DNA of 64,000 nucleotides from NCBI RefSeq assembly GCF_036850765.1, contig NC_089495.1:118877033-118941032 (forward strand), given 5' to 3'. The position numbers and the translations under genes were made by a program. The notes beneath the pieces were generated by a model. It saw only the letters and a list, made by a program, of their open reading frames with translations, had not been told where the DNA came from and searched no databases. Position 1 is the stretch's first letter. Each line of letters begins with the position of its first letter. Shown here one piece after another: positions 45,440 to 57,391 of this stretch. This DNA comes from Saccopteryx bilineata. Taxonomy: Eukaryota; Chordata; Mammalia; Chiroptera; Emballonuridae.

Positions 45440-48400
45440 TCATTTTGTTCCACCAATGTATGGAATCATGTAATTCTTGTTTTTTTCTGATTTACTTATT
45501 TCACTCCGTATAATGTTATCAAGATCCCACCATTTTGCTGTAAATGATCTAATGTCATCATTTCTTATGGCTGAGTAGTATTCCATAGTGTATATGTGCC
45601 ACCTCTTCTTTATCCAGTCTTCTATTGAAGGGCTTTTTGTTGTTTCCATGTCTTGGCCACTGTGAACAGTGCTGCAATGAACATGGGGCTACATGTGTCT
45701 TTACCTATCAATGTTTCTGAGATTTTGGGGTATGTACCCAGAAGAGGGATTGCTGGGTCATAAGGTAGTTCTATTTTCAGTTTTTTGAGGAACCACCATA
45801 CTTTCCTCCATAATGGTTGTACTACTTTACATTCCCACCAACAGTGGATGAGTTTTCTTTTCTCCACAGCCTCTCCAACATTTGCTATTACCCGTCTTGT
45901 TGATAATACCTAATCTAACAGAGGTGAGGTGGTATTTCATTGTAGTTTTGATTTGCATTTCTCTAATAACTCATAAAGATGAGCATCTTTTCATATATCT
46001 GTTGGCCATTTGTATTTCTTCCTGGGAGATGTGTCTGTTCATGTCCTCTTCCCATTTTTTTCTTGGATTGTTTGTTTGTTTGTTGTTGAGTTTTATGAGT
46101 TCTTTGTAAATTTTAGATATTAGGCCCTTATCTGAGCTGTTGTTTGAAAATATCATTTCCCATTTAGTTGGCTGTCAGTTTATTTTGATGTCAGTTTCTC
46201 TTGCTGAGCAAAACCTTTTCATTCTGATGTAGTCCCATTCATTTATCTTTGCCTTCATTTCTCTTGCCCTTGGAGTCAAGTTCATAAAATGTTCTTTAAA
46301 ACCCAGGTCCATAAATTTAGTACCTATGTCTTCTTCCATGTACATTATTGTTTCAGGTCTTATATTTAGGTCTTTGATCCATTTTAAATTAATTTTAGTA
46401 CAGGGGGACAAACTGTAGTCCAGTTTCATTCTTTTGCATGTGGCTTTTTAGTTTTCCCAACACCATTTGTTGAAGAGGCTTTCTTTTCTCCATTGTGTGT
46501 TATTGGCCCCTTTATCAAAGATTATTTGACCATATATATATGGCTTTATTTCTGGACTTTCTATTCTGTTCCATTGGTCTAAGTTTCTATTTTTCTGCCA
46601 ATACCATGCTGTTTTGATTATTGTGGCCCTATAATATAGTTTGAAGTCAGGTATTGTAATGCCCCCAGCTTCATTCTTTTTCCTTAGGATTGCTTTGGCT
46701 ATTCAGGGTTTTTTATAGTTCCATATAAATCTGATGATTTTTTGTTCCATTTCTTTAAAAAATGTCATAGGAATTTTGATGGGAATTGCATTAAATTTAT
46801 AAATTGCTTTGGGTAATATGGCCATTTTGATTATATTTATTCTTCCTATCCAAGAACAAGGAATATTTTTCCATCTCATTGTGTCTTTTTCTATTTCTCT
46901 TAACAATGCTTTGTAGTTTTTGTTATATAGGTCCTTTACATTCTTTGTTATGTTTATTCCTAGGTATTTTATTTTTTTTGTTGCAATCGTGAAGGGGATT
47001 ATTTTTTTGAGTTCGTTTTCTAATATTTCATTGTTGGCATATAGAAAGGCTATGGACTTTTGTATGTTAATTTTGTATCCTGCGACCTTACTGTATTGGT
47101 TTATTGTTTCTAGTAATCTCTTTGTGGAGTCCTTCTGGTTTTTGATGTATAGGATCATATCATCTGCAAAACGTGTTACCTTTACTTCTTCTTTTCCAAT
47201 ATGGATGCCTTTTCTTTCTTTCTCTTGTCTGATTGCTCTGGCCAGAACTTCTAGCACCACATTAAATAAGAGTGGAGAGTGGACAACCCTGTTTTGTTCC
47301 TGATTTAAGGTGGAAAGTCCTCAGTTTTATGACATTTAATATGATGTTGGCTGATGGTTTATTATATATGGCCTTTATCATGTTGAGATATTTTCCTTCA
47401 ATATCCATTATGTTGAGAGTCTTAAACATAAAATTGTGTTGTATTTTATCGAAAGCCTTTTCTGCGTCTATTGATAAGATCATGTGGTTTTTGTTCTTTG
47501 TTTTGTTGATATGGTATATTATGTTAACTGTTTTACGTATGTTGAACCATCCTTGAGATCCTGGGATAAATCCCACTTGATCATGATGTATTATTTTTTT
47601 AATATGTTGTTGTATTCGATTTGCTAGTATTTTGTTTAGTATTTTAGCATCTGTGTTCATTAGAGATATTGGTCTGTAGTTTTCTTTCTTTGTGCCGCCC
47701 TTGCCAGGTTTTGTATGAGGGTTATGTTGGCCTCATAACATGTGTTTGGAAGTATTGCTTCTTCTTCAATTTTTTTGGAAGACTTTGAGTAGAATAGGAA
47801 CCAAGACTTCTTTGTTTATTTGATAGAATTCACTAGTATAACCGTCTGGGCCTGGACTTTTATTTTTGGAGAGGTTTTTAATCGTTTTTTCTATTTCCTC
47901 CCTGCTAATTGGTCTGTTCAGGCTTTCTGCTTCTTCATGACTCAGTTTAGGAAGGTTGTATTCTTCTAGGAATTTATCTATTTCTTCTAGATCCGCAGTT
48001 CTCAACCTGTGGGTCACGACCCCGGCGGGGGTTTCCGATGGCTTCAGGCGACCCCTGTGTTTTGGTCGTTCGACCCCCGCTTGGGTCGCAATTCACAGGT
48101 TAAGAACTGCTGTTCTAGATTGTTGAATTTGGTGGCATATAGTTTTTCATAGTATTCTACAGTGATTCTTTGTATATCTATGATGTCTGTAGTGATTTCT
48201 CCTCTTTCATTTTGGATTTTATTTATTTGAGTCCTGTGCCTTTTTTCCTTGGTGAGTCTTGCCAAGGGTTTGTCAATTTTGTTGATCTTTTCAAAGAACC
48301 AGCTCCTTGTTTCATTGATTTTTTCTATAGTTTTTCTGTTCTCTATTTCGTTTATTTCTGCTCTGATTTTTATTATCTCCTTTCTTCGGCTGGTTTTGGG

Positions 48401-49390
48401 TTGTCTTTGTTCTTCTTTTTCTAGTTCCTTAAGGTGTGAAGTTAGGTGGTTTACTTGGGCTCTCTCTTGTTTGTTCATATAGGCCTGAAGTGATATACAC
48501 TTTCCTCTTATTACTGCTTTTGCTGCATCCCAGAGATTCTGATATGTCGTATTGTCATTTTCATTTGTCTGTATATATCTTTTGATCTCTGCGCTTATTT
48601 CTTCTTTGACCCATTCATATTTTAACAGTATGTTGTTTAATTTCCACATTTTTGTAGGTTTTTCCCCTCTTTTTTGCAGGTGAATTCTAGTTTCAAGGTT
48701 TTATGATCAGAAAATATGCTTGGTACAATTTCAATTTTTCTGAATTTGCTGATATTGTCTTTGTGGCCCAACATATGGTCAATTCTTGAGAATGTTCCAT
48801 GTGCACTAGAGAAAAATGTATACTCTGTCACTTTGGGATTAAGTGTCCTGTAGATGTCTATCATATCCAAGTGTTCTAGTGTTTCGTTTAAGGCCAATAT
48901 ATCTTTATTGATTCTCTGTTTGGATGACCAATCTAGAGCCATCAGTGGTGTATTGAGGTCTTCAAGTGTGACTGTATTTTTGTCCGTTTTTGTTTTTAGA
49001 TCAATAAGTAGCTGTCTTATATATTTTGGTGCTCTTTGGTTTGGTGCATATATATTAAGGATTGTTATGTCTTTTTGATTCAGTGTCCCCTTAATCATTA
49101 TAAAATGACCATTTTTGTCTCTGAGTACTTTTTCTGTCTTGTAGTCAGCATTATTAGATATGAGTATTGCTACCTGCTTTTTGGGGGGTGTTATTTGCTT
49201 GGAGTATTGTTTTCTAGCCTTTGACTTTGAATTTGTTTTTATCCTTGATGCTTAGATGTGTTTCTTGTAGGCAGCATACAGTTGGATTTTCTTTTTTAAT
49301 CCATTCTGCTACTCTGTGTCTTTTTATTGGTAAGTTTAATCCATTTACATTTAGTGTAATTATTGACACTTGTGGGTTCCCTATTGCCAT
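45440..49390 (-). pseudogene. L1 copy 3 ORF2 (interrupted)
   Basis: Starts at ATG 49390. Open blocks in shifting frames cover the endonuclease (48637-49098), the linker (48044-48649), the RT (46703-47660, FADD present near 47165) and the C-terminus. A DNA transposon interrupts the linker between endonuclease and RT. The natural stop was lost (ACATAA became ACAAAATGA), adding one Lys codon before TGA at 45440-45442. Confidence 0.9.
47993..48112. mobile_element. hAT-type MITE (SPIN-like) inserted in L1
   Basis: A 120-bp element with inverted ends (CCGCAGTTCTCAACCTGTG at the left; the right end reverse-complemented reads CAGCAGTTCTTAACCTGTG) and a GC-rich interior with further complementary segments (GGGTCACGACC / GGGTCGCAATT). 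It is flanked by the perfect 8-bp duplication TTCTAGAT (47985-47992 and 48113-48120), the length made by hAT transposases. The other L1 copies lack it at the same site. The ends resemble SPIN/OposCharlie-type hAT MITEs known from bats. Confidence 0.88.
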
Positions 49391-49398
49391 TTTATAAA

Positions 49399-49620
49399 TT
49401 ACTTTCTGTTTGTTTTGTATCTTGTTTGATTCTTCTCTTTTGTTTTTCTATCATTTGTTTTTGTTTGTTTGCATTCCATACTTCTTTCCTCTGCTGCTAC
49501 CTTTTTTAAGTCATGAGTTTTTGTGGTGTTTTTTTCAATGGTAGTTACCATTAAGTAATGAAAAGGGTACCTACCATATTCATTGTAGTACCCTATCTTA
49601 TGAGTGTTTCTGCGCTTCAT
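49399..49620 (-). CDS. Small inter-ORF reading frame of young L1 (copy 3)
   Basis: Same frame as 4673-4912, ATG at 49620, cut at codon 74 by TAA (CAA to TAA), so it ends 9 nt before the ORF2 ATG instead of overlapping it. Differs from copy 1 at about seven residues before the stop. No indel. Function unknown. Confidence 0.35.
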   Translation of the reverse strand: MKRRNTHKIGYYNEYGRYPFHYLMVTTIEKNTTKTHDLKKVAAEERSMECKQTKTNDRKTKEKNQTRYKTNRK

Positions 49621-49690
49621 CGTCCTTTGCTACTGTTAATCTCCATCCTCTCCTTTTTTTTTCTTTTGTTGTCACAGTATAAATTTGGTT

Positions 49691-50705
49691 TTATTGTGTT
49701 CTTGGTGGAGCTGTTACTTGTGGTTTTGTTTTGTTTTGTTTTTTGAATCTGGGTGGAAAACCCCCTTTAGTATTCCCTGGAGTGGGGGCTTTCTGATGAT
49801 AAATTCCCTCACTTTTCTGTATTTGTGAATGTTTTTTATCTCCTTCATACTTGAAGGATAGCTTTGATGGGTATAGTATTCTTGGCTGAAAGTTCCTCTC
49901 TTTCAAGACTTTAAATATTGGGGTCCACTCTCTTCTAGCTTGTAGAGTTTCTGCTGAGAAATCTGATGATAATCTAATAGGCCTTCCTTTATATGTTGTA
50001 CTCTTCTTTTCCCTGGCTGCCTTGAGAATTTTTTCTTTGTCATTGGTTTGTGCCATCTTCATTATGATGTGCCTTAGAGTAGGTTTGTTGGGGTTAAAAA
50101 AACTCGTTGTTCTGTTTGCTTCTTGAATTTGAGGCTTTAGTTCTTTCCACAGGCTTGGGAAGTTCTCATCTATTATTTGTTTGAGTATATTTTCCATTCC
50201 ATTTTCTGTCTCTTCTCCCTCTGATATACCTATTATTCTTATGTTATTCTTTTTAATCGAGTCGGACAATTCCTGTAGGGCTTTCTCATTTTTTATTATT
50301 TTTGAGTCTCTTTCTTCTTCTCTCTGTTGTGCCTCAAGTTGCTTGTCTTCTATTTCACTAATCCTATCTTCTATCTGGGCTGTTCTATTAGCTAAGCTTG
50401 TTACCTCGTTTTTCAGCTCGTGAATTGAGTTTTTCATTTCTGTTTGATTTGTTTTTATAGTTTCAATTTTCTTGGTAATATATTCTTTGTGATTGTTGCA
50501 TTGTTTTCTGATCTCCCTAAATTGCCTTTCTGTGTTTTCTTGTATATCTCTGAGTATTTTTAGGATTTCTATTTTAAATTCTATGTCATTTAGCTCCAAG
50601 GTTTCCAATATGTTAAATTTTTTCTCCATAGATTTTTCCACATCTATTTGTGTTATCTCTATCTTTTGTATCCATAATATTTGATTTCCTTTTTCTTATT
50701 GACAT
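49691..50705 (-). pseudogene. L1 copy 3 ORF1 (one frameshift)
   Basis: Starts at ATG 50705. A 1-bp loss about 45 nt in (near 50656) shifts the frame. From 50641 on, 316 codons are open to the natural TAA at 49691-49693: coiled coil, RRM (IRIIGISEGEE), CTD (PTLRHIIMK, KILKAAREKK) and a basic tail. An internal in-frame ATG could start a shortened protein. Confidence 0.87.
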
Positions 50706-53193
50706 CTGAGGGTGGTCCTGTTGATAGCACTAATTAGAATTAATAAAGAATTAAAAGTAAAAAAAAAGTAAAAAGAGTAAGAAAATGGAAAAAAAATTTT
50801 TGGGAAAAGGAAAAAGAAAATACCCCACAAAAAAAAACAGTGATAATTTATTATTTCCCCCTCTTTTCTTTCTTCTCTTCCCCTCCTCCCCCCTCCTCCT
50901 TAGGGAAATATCATGATGACTTGTGAATTATATTATGCTAAATGGAACAAAAACTGCCTATAACGGAGGGCTTGAGTTGGGGTGAAGTGTTCAAGGGGCA
51001 AAAAAGGGAATAGGGACCTACAAAATGCAAAAAAAGGAGAAAACTTTGGTCAAGTATAAAATGATTTGCTTGTGATGGTCGACTAAGAGATATAATGAGA
51101 GGGATAAGAGGGAAACAGAAAAAAGGAGAAAGAAAACAATAATTAAAGAAAAATAAAACAAATAAAAATCTGTTGTATTAAGGGGAGCAAAGACTAAATA
51201 CAATGAAGACCTTGGGTTGGGAGGAATGCTAATGAGTTAAAAAGCAAAGTAAAAAGCACCCAAAATGCCACAAAAAGAAACAAAAACAAAAAAAAACCCT
51301 TGAGTCCCAAATTAAACAATTTGTTTGTGATTGAGGATTGAATGGGAGGAAAAGTAAAAGGAGAAAAGAAGAAATGAATAGAAAGGGAGAAATTAGAAAA
51401 AGGGAAAAACGAAGGAAGAAATAAAGGAAAAGAAAAAAAACAAAAGGGGAGAGAATGAGAGTTAAGTGTTTTGGAGTGTAACCCTAAAAGAGAGTAAGGA
51501 CAAAGAAAAGAAATAAAATGTAGCACTCATGGGTAGTGTAATTCAAGAAAGGGGAAGAATAAGATGGGCAGAGAATAAAAGGACCAAGGTGGAGAAAATA
51601 GAAATAATAATAATAAAGGCAAGAAGAGAAAAGAAACAAACAACAACAACAACAACAAAAATAGTGGAACAAGTTATAAAGTCTGTGGATTTTTCTTGAT
51701 TTTGAGAGGTTAACTTCTTCCTTTTTCTTTTCTCTCCCTCTTCCTGGTCGGTGACTCTGTACCCCAGGCTCTGCCCCTGTGTCACGCTTAGGTAGGAATT
51801 TGCAGTTGATGAGATTCTACAGCAATGTCATATAGTTGGCTTCAGTCTCATTGGTAGTCAAGACTTGTTGGCATTTGCAGGGTCCAATAATGAGAGAGTT
51901 TGCTTTCCCAGAGCCTCTCTCCTAGTCTCCCCTTCTTGAATTAGCAGCCTGGTGATCCAGCTATGAGGCTGCCACTGCTTCTGCCTGGGGAGTAAGAGGT
52001 TAAAAGAGCTGGGAAATCCCCACTCTATCCCCACTCAGCGCAAGGCTCTGGGTAAGGCTCTGGCAGTCAGAGCCTCCAGCGTAATCAGGCGGGGCTGGGA
52101 GCCAATTGTTCTCAAGGTGACTTTCAATAAGCCTCTAGGCCTGTTCAGCGCCTAGCATTCAGTGGGACCACTCTCCCCAGGCTTTCCGCACTTTGTAGCC
52201 TGTTTTGGCTGGGAAGAAGAGGCACTAGTCGCTGCTTGCAGTATAGATCTTAACATCTGCCAAGTCCCTCTTGTTAGCGTATATCCCTGAGTATGAAGGC
52301 TCTGTCAATCAGAAGTTGCCCCCACCCCTTTAGCAAGAGGAAAAAATATCAGCCTCTTGTCTTGGATCACTGAACTGAGAGAGATCTTATCAATTAGAGC
52401 CCCATGGGTCAGTTGGGAGGTGCACAGACTGTCTGTTAAGCTAATTTCAGTGATTGGATCCGCAGATGTGCTCTAGAAAGGATTGCAAGCTGCCCACGCG
52501 CCCTTCCCCCAATGCTTGATTGTTAGCTTGAATGGCTGGGTGAGGTGCCCCGCCCATGGAGAGAAGCTGCGGTGTAGGGAAGATCGCTTTGGTGCCCTTC
52601 CTGCTTGCCTTGCCGCTGGCGGCTGAGGTGCACTGGGCACATGGGAGAATGGGGTACTCTGGGTGTGCGGGCCAGTGGGGTGCTCTGGGCGCACAGGTGA
52701 GTGGGATGCTCTGGGCATGCAAGCAAATGGGGTGCTCTGGGCAGGCTGGTGGCTGGGGATGCTCGCTCGCAGTGCGCGGCCGCTGGGGATGCTCGTGGTG
52801 CAGGGGAGCTCGCTGTGCGCCCCGAACGCGGCATGGGGCAGGCGCGCATGCACGCCAGGTTTCTCACGGCATGCGGGCGGCTGCTCGCAGTGCGCAAGTT
52901 GTTGCTCCCCGAGTGTGGGCGGGCAGTTGCACGTGTGGGTTGACTCACCACAGGCGCACTCCTTCCTTGGCTTGAATGAACATCCGTGCGGTAGTTAGCT
53001 TCCTCCACACCCTCAGCTCCCCCCCCCCGACTCTCAGATTCAAGTGATAGCAGCCCTTTCACCTTCAGTGTGTGTAGAACTCTGGAATGCTCCGAGGATA
53101 AATTTTTCTGTTTCTAGTTGATAAATTTGTTGAGATGTTGGGGAGATCTGTTGGACGTGCTGCTCACAGCGCCATTTCCGTGAAGTCACTCGC
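50706..53193 (-). promoter_or_regulatory. L1 copy 3 5' UTR
   Basis: About 2.5 kb with the same arrangement as copy 1: a GC-rich head (52440-53193) and a long tract that is pyrimidine-rich on the element strand (50760-51750). The terminal CRE is altered to TGACTTCA (minus strand, 53182-53189); the YY1-like AAATGGCGC is kept. Confidence 0.7.
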
Positions 53194-53205
53194 ATCAGAA
53201 AACTT

Positions 53206-55680
53206 AATCAGACCGATTACAACAAATGAGATTGAAACAGTTATCAAAAAATTTTCAACAAAGAAAAGTCCTGGGCCTGATGGCTTCACAAGTGAATTCT
53301 ACCAAATATTCAAAGAAGAACTAACTCCTATCCTTCTCAAGCTATTTCAAAAATTCATGAGAAAGGAAGACTTCCAACCTCCTTTTATGAGGCAAGCATA
53401 ATTCTGATTCCAAAACCAGGCAAAGACAACACAAAGAAACAAAATTATAGGCCAATATCCCTGATGAATATAGATGCTAAAATTCTCAACAAAATATTAG
53501 CAAACCAGATCCAGCAATATATGAAAAAATCATATACCATGATCAAGTGGGATTTATTCTGAGGAGGCAAGGCTGGTACAATATTTGCAAATTAATCAAT
53601 GTGATTCATCACATAAACAAAAGGAAAAAGAAAAACCACATGATACTTTAAACAGGTGCAGAAAAAGCATTTGATAAAATCCAGCACCCATTCATTTTCA
53701 AAACTCTCATCACAGTGGGAATACAGGGAACATATTTCAACATGATAAAGGCCATCTATGACAAACCCACAGCCAACAACATACTCAATGGGCAAAAGTT
53801 AAAAGCAATCCCCCTAAGATCAGGAGCAAGGCAGGGGTACCCCCTTTCACCACTCTTATTCAACATAGTTCTGGAAGTCCTGGCCACAGCAATCAGACAA
53901 GAAGAAATAAAAGGCATCCAATTTGGAAAAGAAGAAGTAAAACTATCATTATTTGCAGATGATATGATATTGTATATAGAAAACCCTAAAGACTCAGTAA
54001 AAAACTACTGGACCTGATAAATAAATTCAGCAAGGTGGCAATATATAAAATTAATACTCAGAAATTAGAGGCATTTTTATACACCAACAATGAACTTAAT
54101 TTCTCAGAAAGAGAAATTAAGGAAACAATCCCCTTCACTATTGCAACTAAAAAAATAAAGTACCTAGGAGTAAATTTAACCAAGGAGATTAAAGAGTTGT
54201 ACTCGGAAAATTATAAAACATTGATAAAAGAAATCAAGGAAGATACAAACAAGCAAATGCATACACCATGCTCATGGTTAGGAAGAATAAACACCCAAAG
54301 CAATTTATAAATTCAATGCAATACCAATTAAAATACCAATGACATACTTCAAAGATATAGAACATATATTCCAAAATTTATATGGAACCAAGAAAGAACA
54401 CGAATAGCCTCAGCAATCTTGAAAAGGAAGAATAAAGCAGGAGGTATCACACTTCCTAATATCAAGTTATACTACAAGGCCATTGTACTCAAAACAGGTT
54501 GGTACTGTCAGAAGAACAGGCATATAGAAAAATGGAACAGAACAGAGAACCCAGAAATAAACCCACAGTTTTATGGACAACTGATATTTGGCAAAGGAGG
54601 TAAGAACATATCTAAAATGGAGTAAAGACAGCGTCTTTAATAAATGGTGTTGGGAAAATTGGACAGCTACCTGCAAAAAAATGAAACTAGACCACCAATT
54701 TACACCATTCACAAAAATAAACTCAAAATGGATAAAAGACTTAAATGTAAGCTATAAAACCATAAGCATTTTAGAAGAAAACATAGGCAGTAAGCTCTCC
54801 AACATCTCTTGCAACAATATATTTGCCGATTTATCTCCACGGGCAGTGAAATAAAAGACAGAATAAACAAATGGGAATATATTAAAGTAAAAAGCTTTTG
54901 CACAACTAAAGACAATAAGAACAGAATAAAAAGACCAACTACACAATGGGAAAACATATTTGACAATATGTCTGATAAGGGTTTAATAACCAAAATTTAT
55001 AAAGAATTTATAAAACTCAACACCTGGAAGACAAACAATCCAATCAAAAAATGGGAAAAAGAAATGAATAGACACTTCTCCAAAGAGGACACACAGATGG
55101 CCAATAGGCATATGAAAAAATTCTCAACATCACTAATCATTAGAGAAATGCAAATTAAAACCACAATGAGATATCACCTTACACCAGTCAGAATGGTACT
55201 CATCAACAAAACAACACAGAATAAGTGTGCTGGCGAGGGTGTGGAAAAAGGGAACCCTCCTGCACTGCTGGTGGGAATGCAGACTGGTGCATCCACTGTG
55301 GAAAACAGTATGGAGATTCCTCAAGAGATTAAAAATCGAACTGCCTTTTGACCCAGGTATCCCACTTTTAGGAATATACCCTAAGAACACCATAGCACTG
55401 TTCCAAAAGGAGAAATGCACCCCCATGTTTATGGCAGCATTGTTCACAATAGCAAAGATCTGGAAACAGCCCAAGTGTCCGTCAGTGGACGAGTGGATTA
55501 AAAAGCTTTGGTACATATATACTATGGAATACTACTCAGCCACAAGAAATGATGACATCAGATCATTTACAACAACATGGATGGACCTTGATAACATTAT
55601 ACTTAGTGAAATAAGTAAATCAGAAAAAACTAAGAACTATATGATTCCATACATAGATGAGACAGAAAATGAGACCCAGA
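53206..55680 (+). pseudogene. Older L1 ORF2, C-terminal half
   Basis: RT and C-terminal region in several frames: 53135-53401, 53715-54017 (FADDMILY present), 54035-54310, 54419-54625, 54588-54854, 54809-55351 and 55227-55772 are open. The many frameshifts fit an older age than copies 1, 2, 3 and 5. Confidence 0.87.
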
Positions 55681-55760
55681 GACATGGACAAGAGTGTGGT
55701 TGTTATGGAGGGGATGCGGGAGGAGGAAGGAGAGGGAAGGGTGGGGAAGTGGAGAAAAAA
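53206..55760 (+). mobile_element. Older L1, 3' part (split element)
   Basis: Continuation of the older L1, from the linker before the RT ([14 protein letters not shown]) through FADD (near 53957), the thumb and the C-terminus to the ORF2 tail, then a purine-rich 3' end near 55760. It begins directly after the second copy of the 12-bp duplication. Confidence 0.88.
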
Positions 55761-55774
55761 AGAAATGTTTAGGC

Positions 55775-56955
55775 TCTTAAAACAGAGCTTAGAAGTCAGA
55801 AAAAAAAAGAAAGAAATTATAAAACCCTTTCTTAAGTCAATTCAATTTCTAGCAAATCTTATCATATAATTTCTGCCCAGAAAAATCTAGTAAAATATAA
55901 ACTAGCTTCCAGAGTCCTCTTGTAGGAGTCAGCTTTCTAACTCTTCAGAATTTTAACTGAAGCTTTTCAACATCCTTGGCTAAATCACCAGATGGGTTTG
56001 AAAAAATGTCATTCCCAAGTCCCTATGTGAGCTGGCAAATAGATGTCAACAAAAGCTTTGTACTTTACCCAGACCAGCCCATTCTGAGGACTCTAAAGGC
56101 TGGTTCTCAGTATTAAAACATTGTCATAAAAAAATAAAAGCAACCTTAGAATGAAATCAATTAGAAGTAATTAAAATCTTGGATTAAAGAAAATTCCCTA
56201 AAATAATGACATTTTGGTCCAATGATGATCCAAACCAGGAGGAACAGTATTTGCAAATGTTGGGGAAAGAGAAGTATTGTCTTAAATCAGCTTGAAGAAC
56301 CTCAGAATGGCAGAAGTTTACTGTGCATGAAGAATGATTCTGAGATATGATGCTGGTACCTTGAAGTGGGGCTACTCGATGAAGATCATGGATAGAGAGT
56401 TTTGCAATATGGTGAACAGAGAAGAAAAAAGAGTATATTTGCTTTCTTTTTTCTTAACTGTTGTTAAGAAAAAACAGTTGTTGTTTCTTAACTACTCAAA
56501 ACGTCATGTTTTTTCCAATAAGTAGCTCTTGCACAGTGGTTTTAAAAAGAGCCTATGAGTATATTTCAATAGGTCAAACAACTAATAAAGCAATGTCTTT
56601 GAATGCATTCAAATGGCTCTGCCATATTAAATGGCTCTAGAAAAGGCTTCCATGGTACTCTGTTTATGAAAACCAAATCATTAAGGTATAGGGATAGTAT
56701 AATCCCATTCTTGATATAAACAATAAAAAAATCTATAATATATATGCACACATATTTATATTTGCAAAGGCAAGGGAGAACATGAAAAGCAGCAAATTGT
56801 TAGCAGTAATTTTATCAGGAGATTGGGAATTAGGGAGAGACGGCAAATTTTAGTAGAGATACATTAATATTTTTTGAGTAGCCTGATACACAAATTTAAC
56901 CTATGAAATTCAAATAGTGGAAATACATGAATTGAGTGAAAGAAATGCAGGTGTT
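55775..56955. other. Intergenic sequence with a small hairpin
   Basis: No gene recognised. A perfect 12-bp hairpin with a 4-nt loop (TTTTTTCTTAAC-TGTT-GTTAAGAAAAAA) lies at 56447-56474. Confidence 0.6.
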
Positions 56956-56959
56956 CCAG

Positions 56960-57130
56960 AATGCCACTGTCCAATTGAAATGCACTGCAAGTTATATATG
57001 CAAGCCACATAGATATTCTTAAATTTTCTAATAACTACATTAAAAAGTAAAAACGAATGTAAAACTAACTTAATGAGTATTTTGACCCAGTGCATTTAAA
57101 ACATTATCATTTGAACATGCAATCAATATT
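56960..57130. mobile_element. Possible hAT-Charlie-type DNA repeat fragment
   Basis: ACTGTCCAATTGAAATGCACTG, then CAAGCCACATAGATATTCTTAAATTTTC and CATTTAAAACATTATCATTTGAACATGCAATCAATAT, resemble an old non-autonomous hAT repeat common in mammals. Its right part is lost where the next L1 begins. Family not confirmed. Confidence 0.4.
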
Positions 57131-57391
57131 ACATACGAGATATTTTTTTTAATTAATTTTATTTTTTTAATGGGGTGACATCAATAAATCAGGATACATA
57201 TATTCAAAGATAACAAGACCAGGGTATCTTGTCGTTCAATTATGATGCATACCCGTCACCCAAAGTCAGATTGTCCTCTGTCACCTTCTATCTTGTTTTC
57301 TTTGTGCCCCTCCCCCTCCCCCTTTCCCTCTCCCATTCCCCCCTCCCCCCCGTAACCACCACACTCTTATCAATGTCTCTTAGTTTCACTT

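Larger units (their letters stand above)
45176..53193 (-). mobile_element. Full-length L1 (copy 3) inserted into the older L1
   Basis: An 8.0-kb minus-strand L1. Its A-rich tail is at 45176 and its 5' terminus at 53193 (element strand reads GCGAGTGACTTCACGGAAATGGCGC). A perfect 12-bp duplication ATCAGAAAACTT lies at 45164-45175 and 53194-53205, within the reading frame of the host L1. It contains a 120-bp hAT MITE at 47993-48112. ORF2 has several frameshifts, so the copy is dead. Confidence 0.95.
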
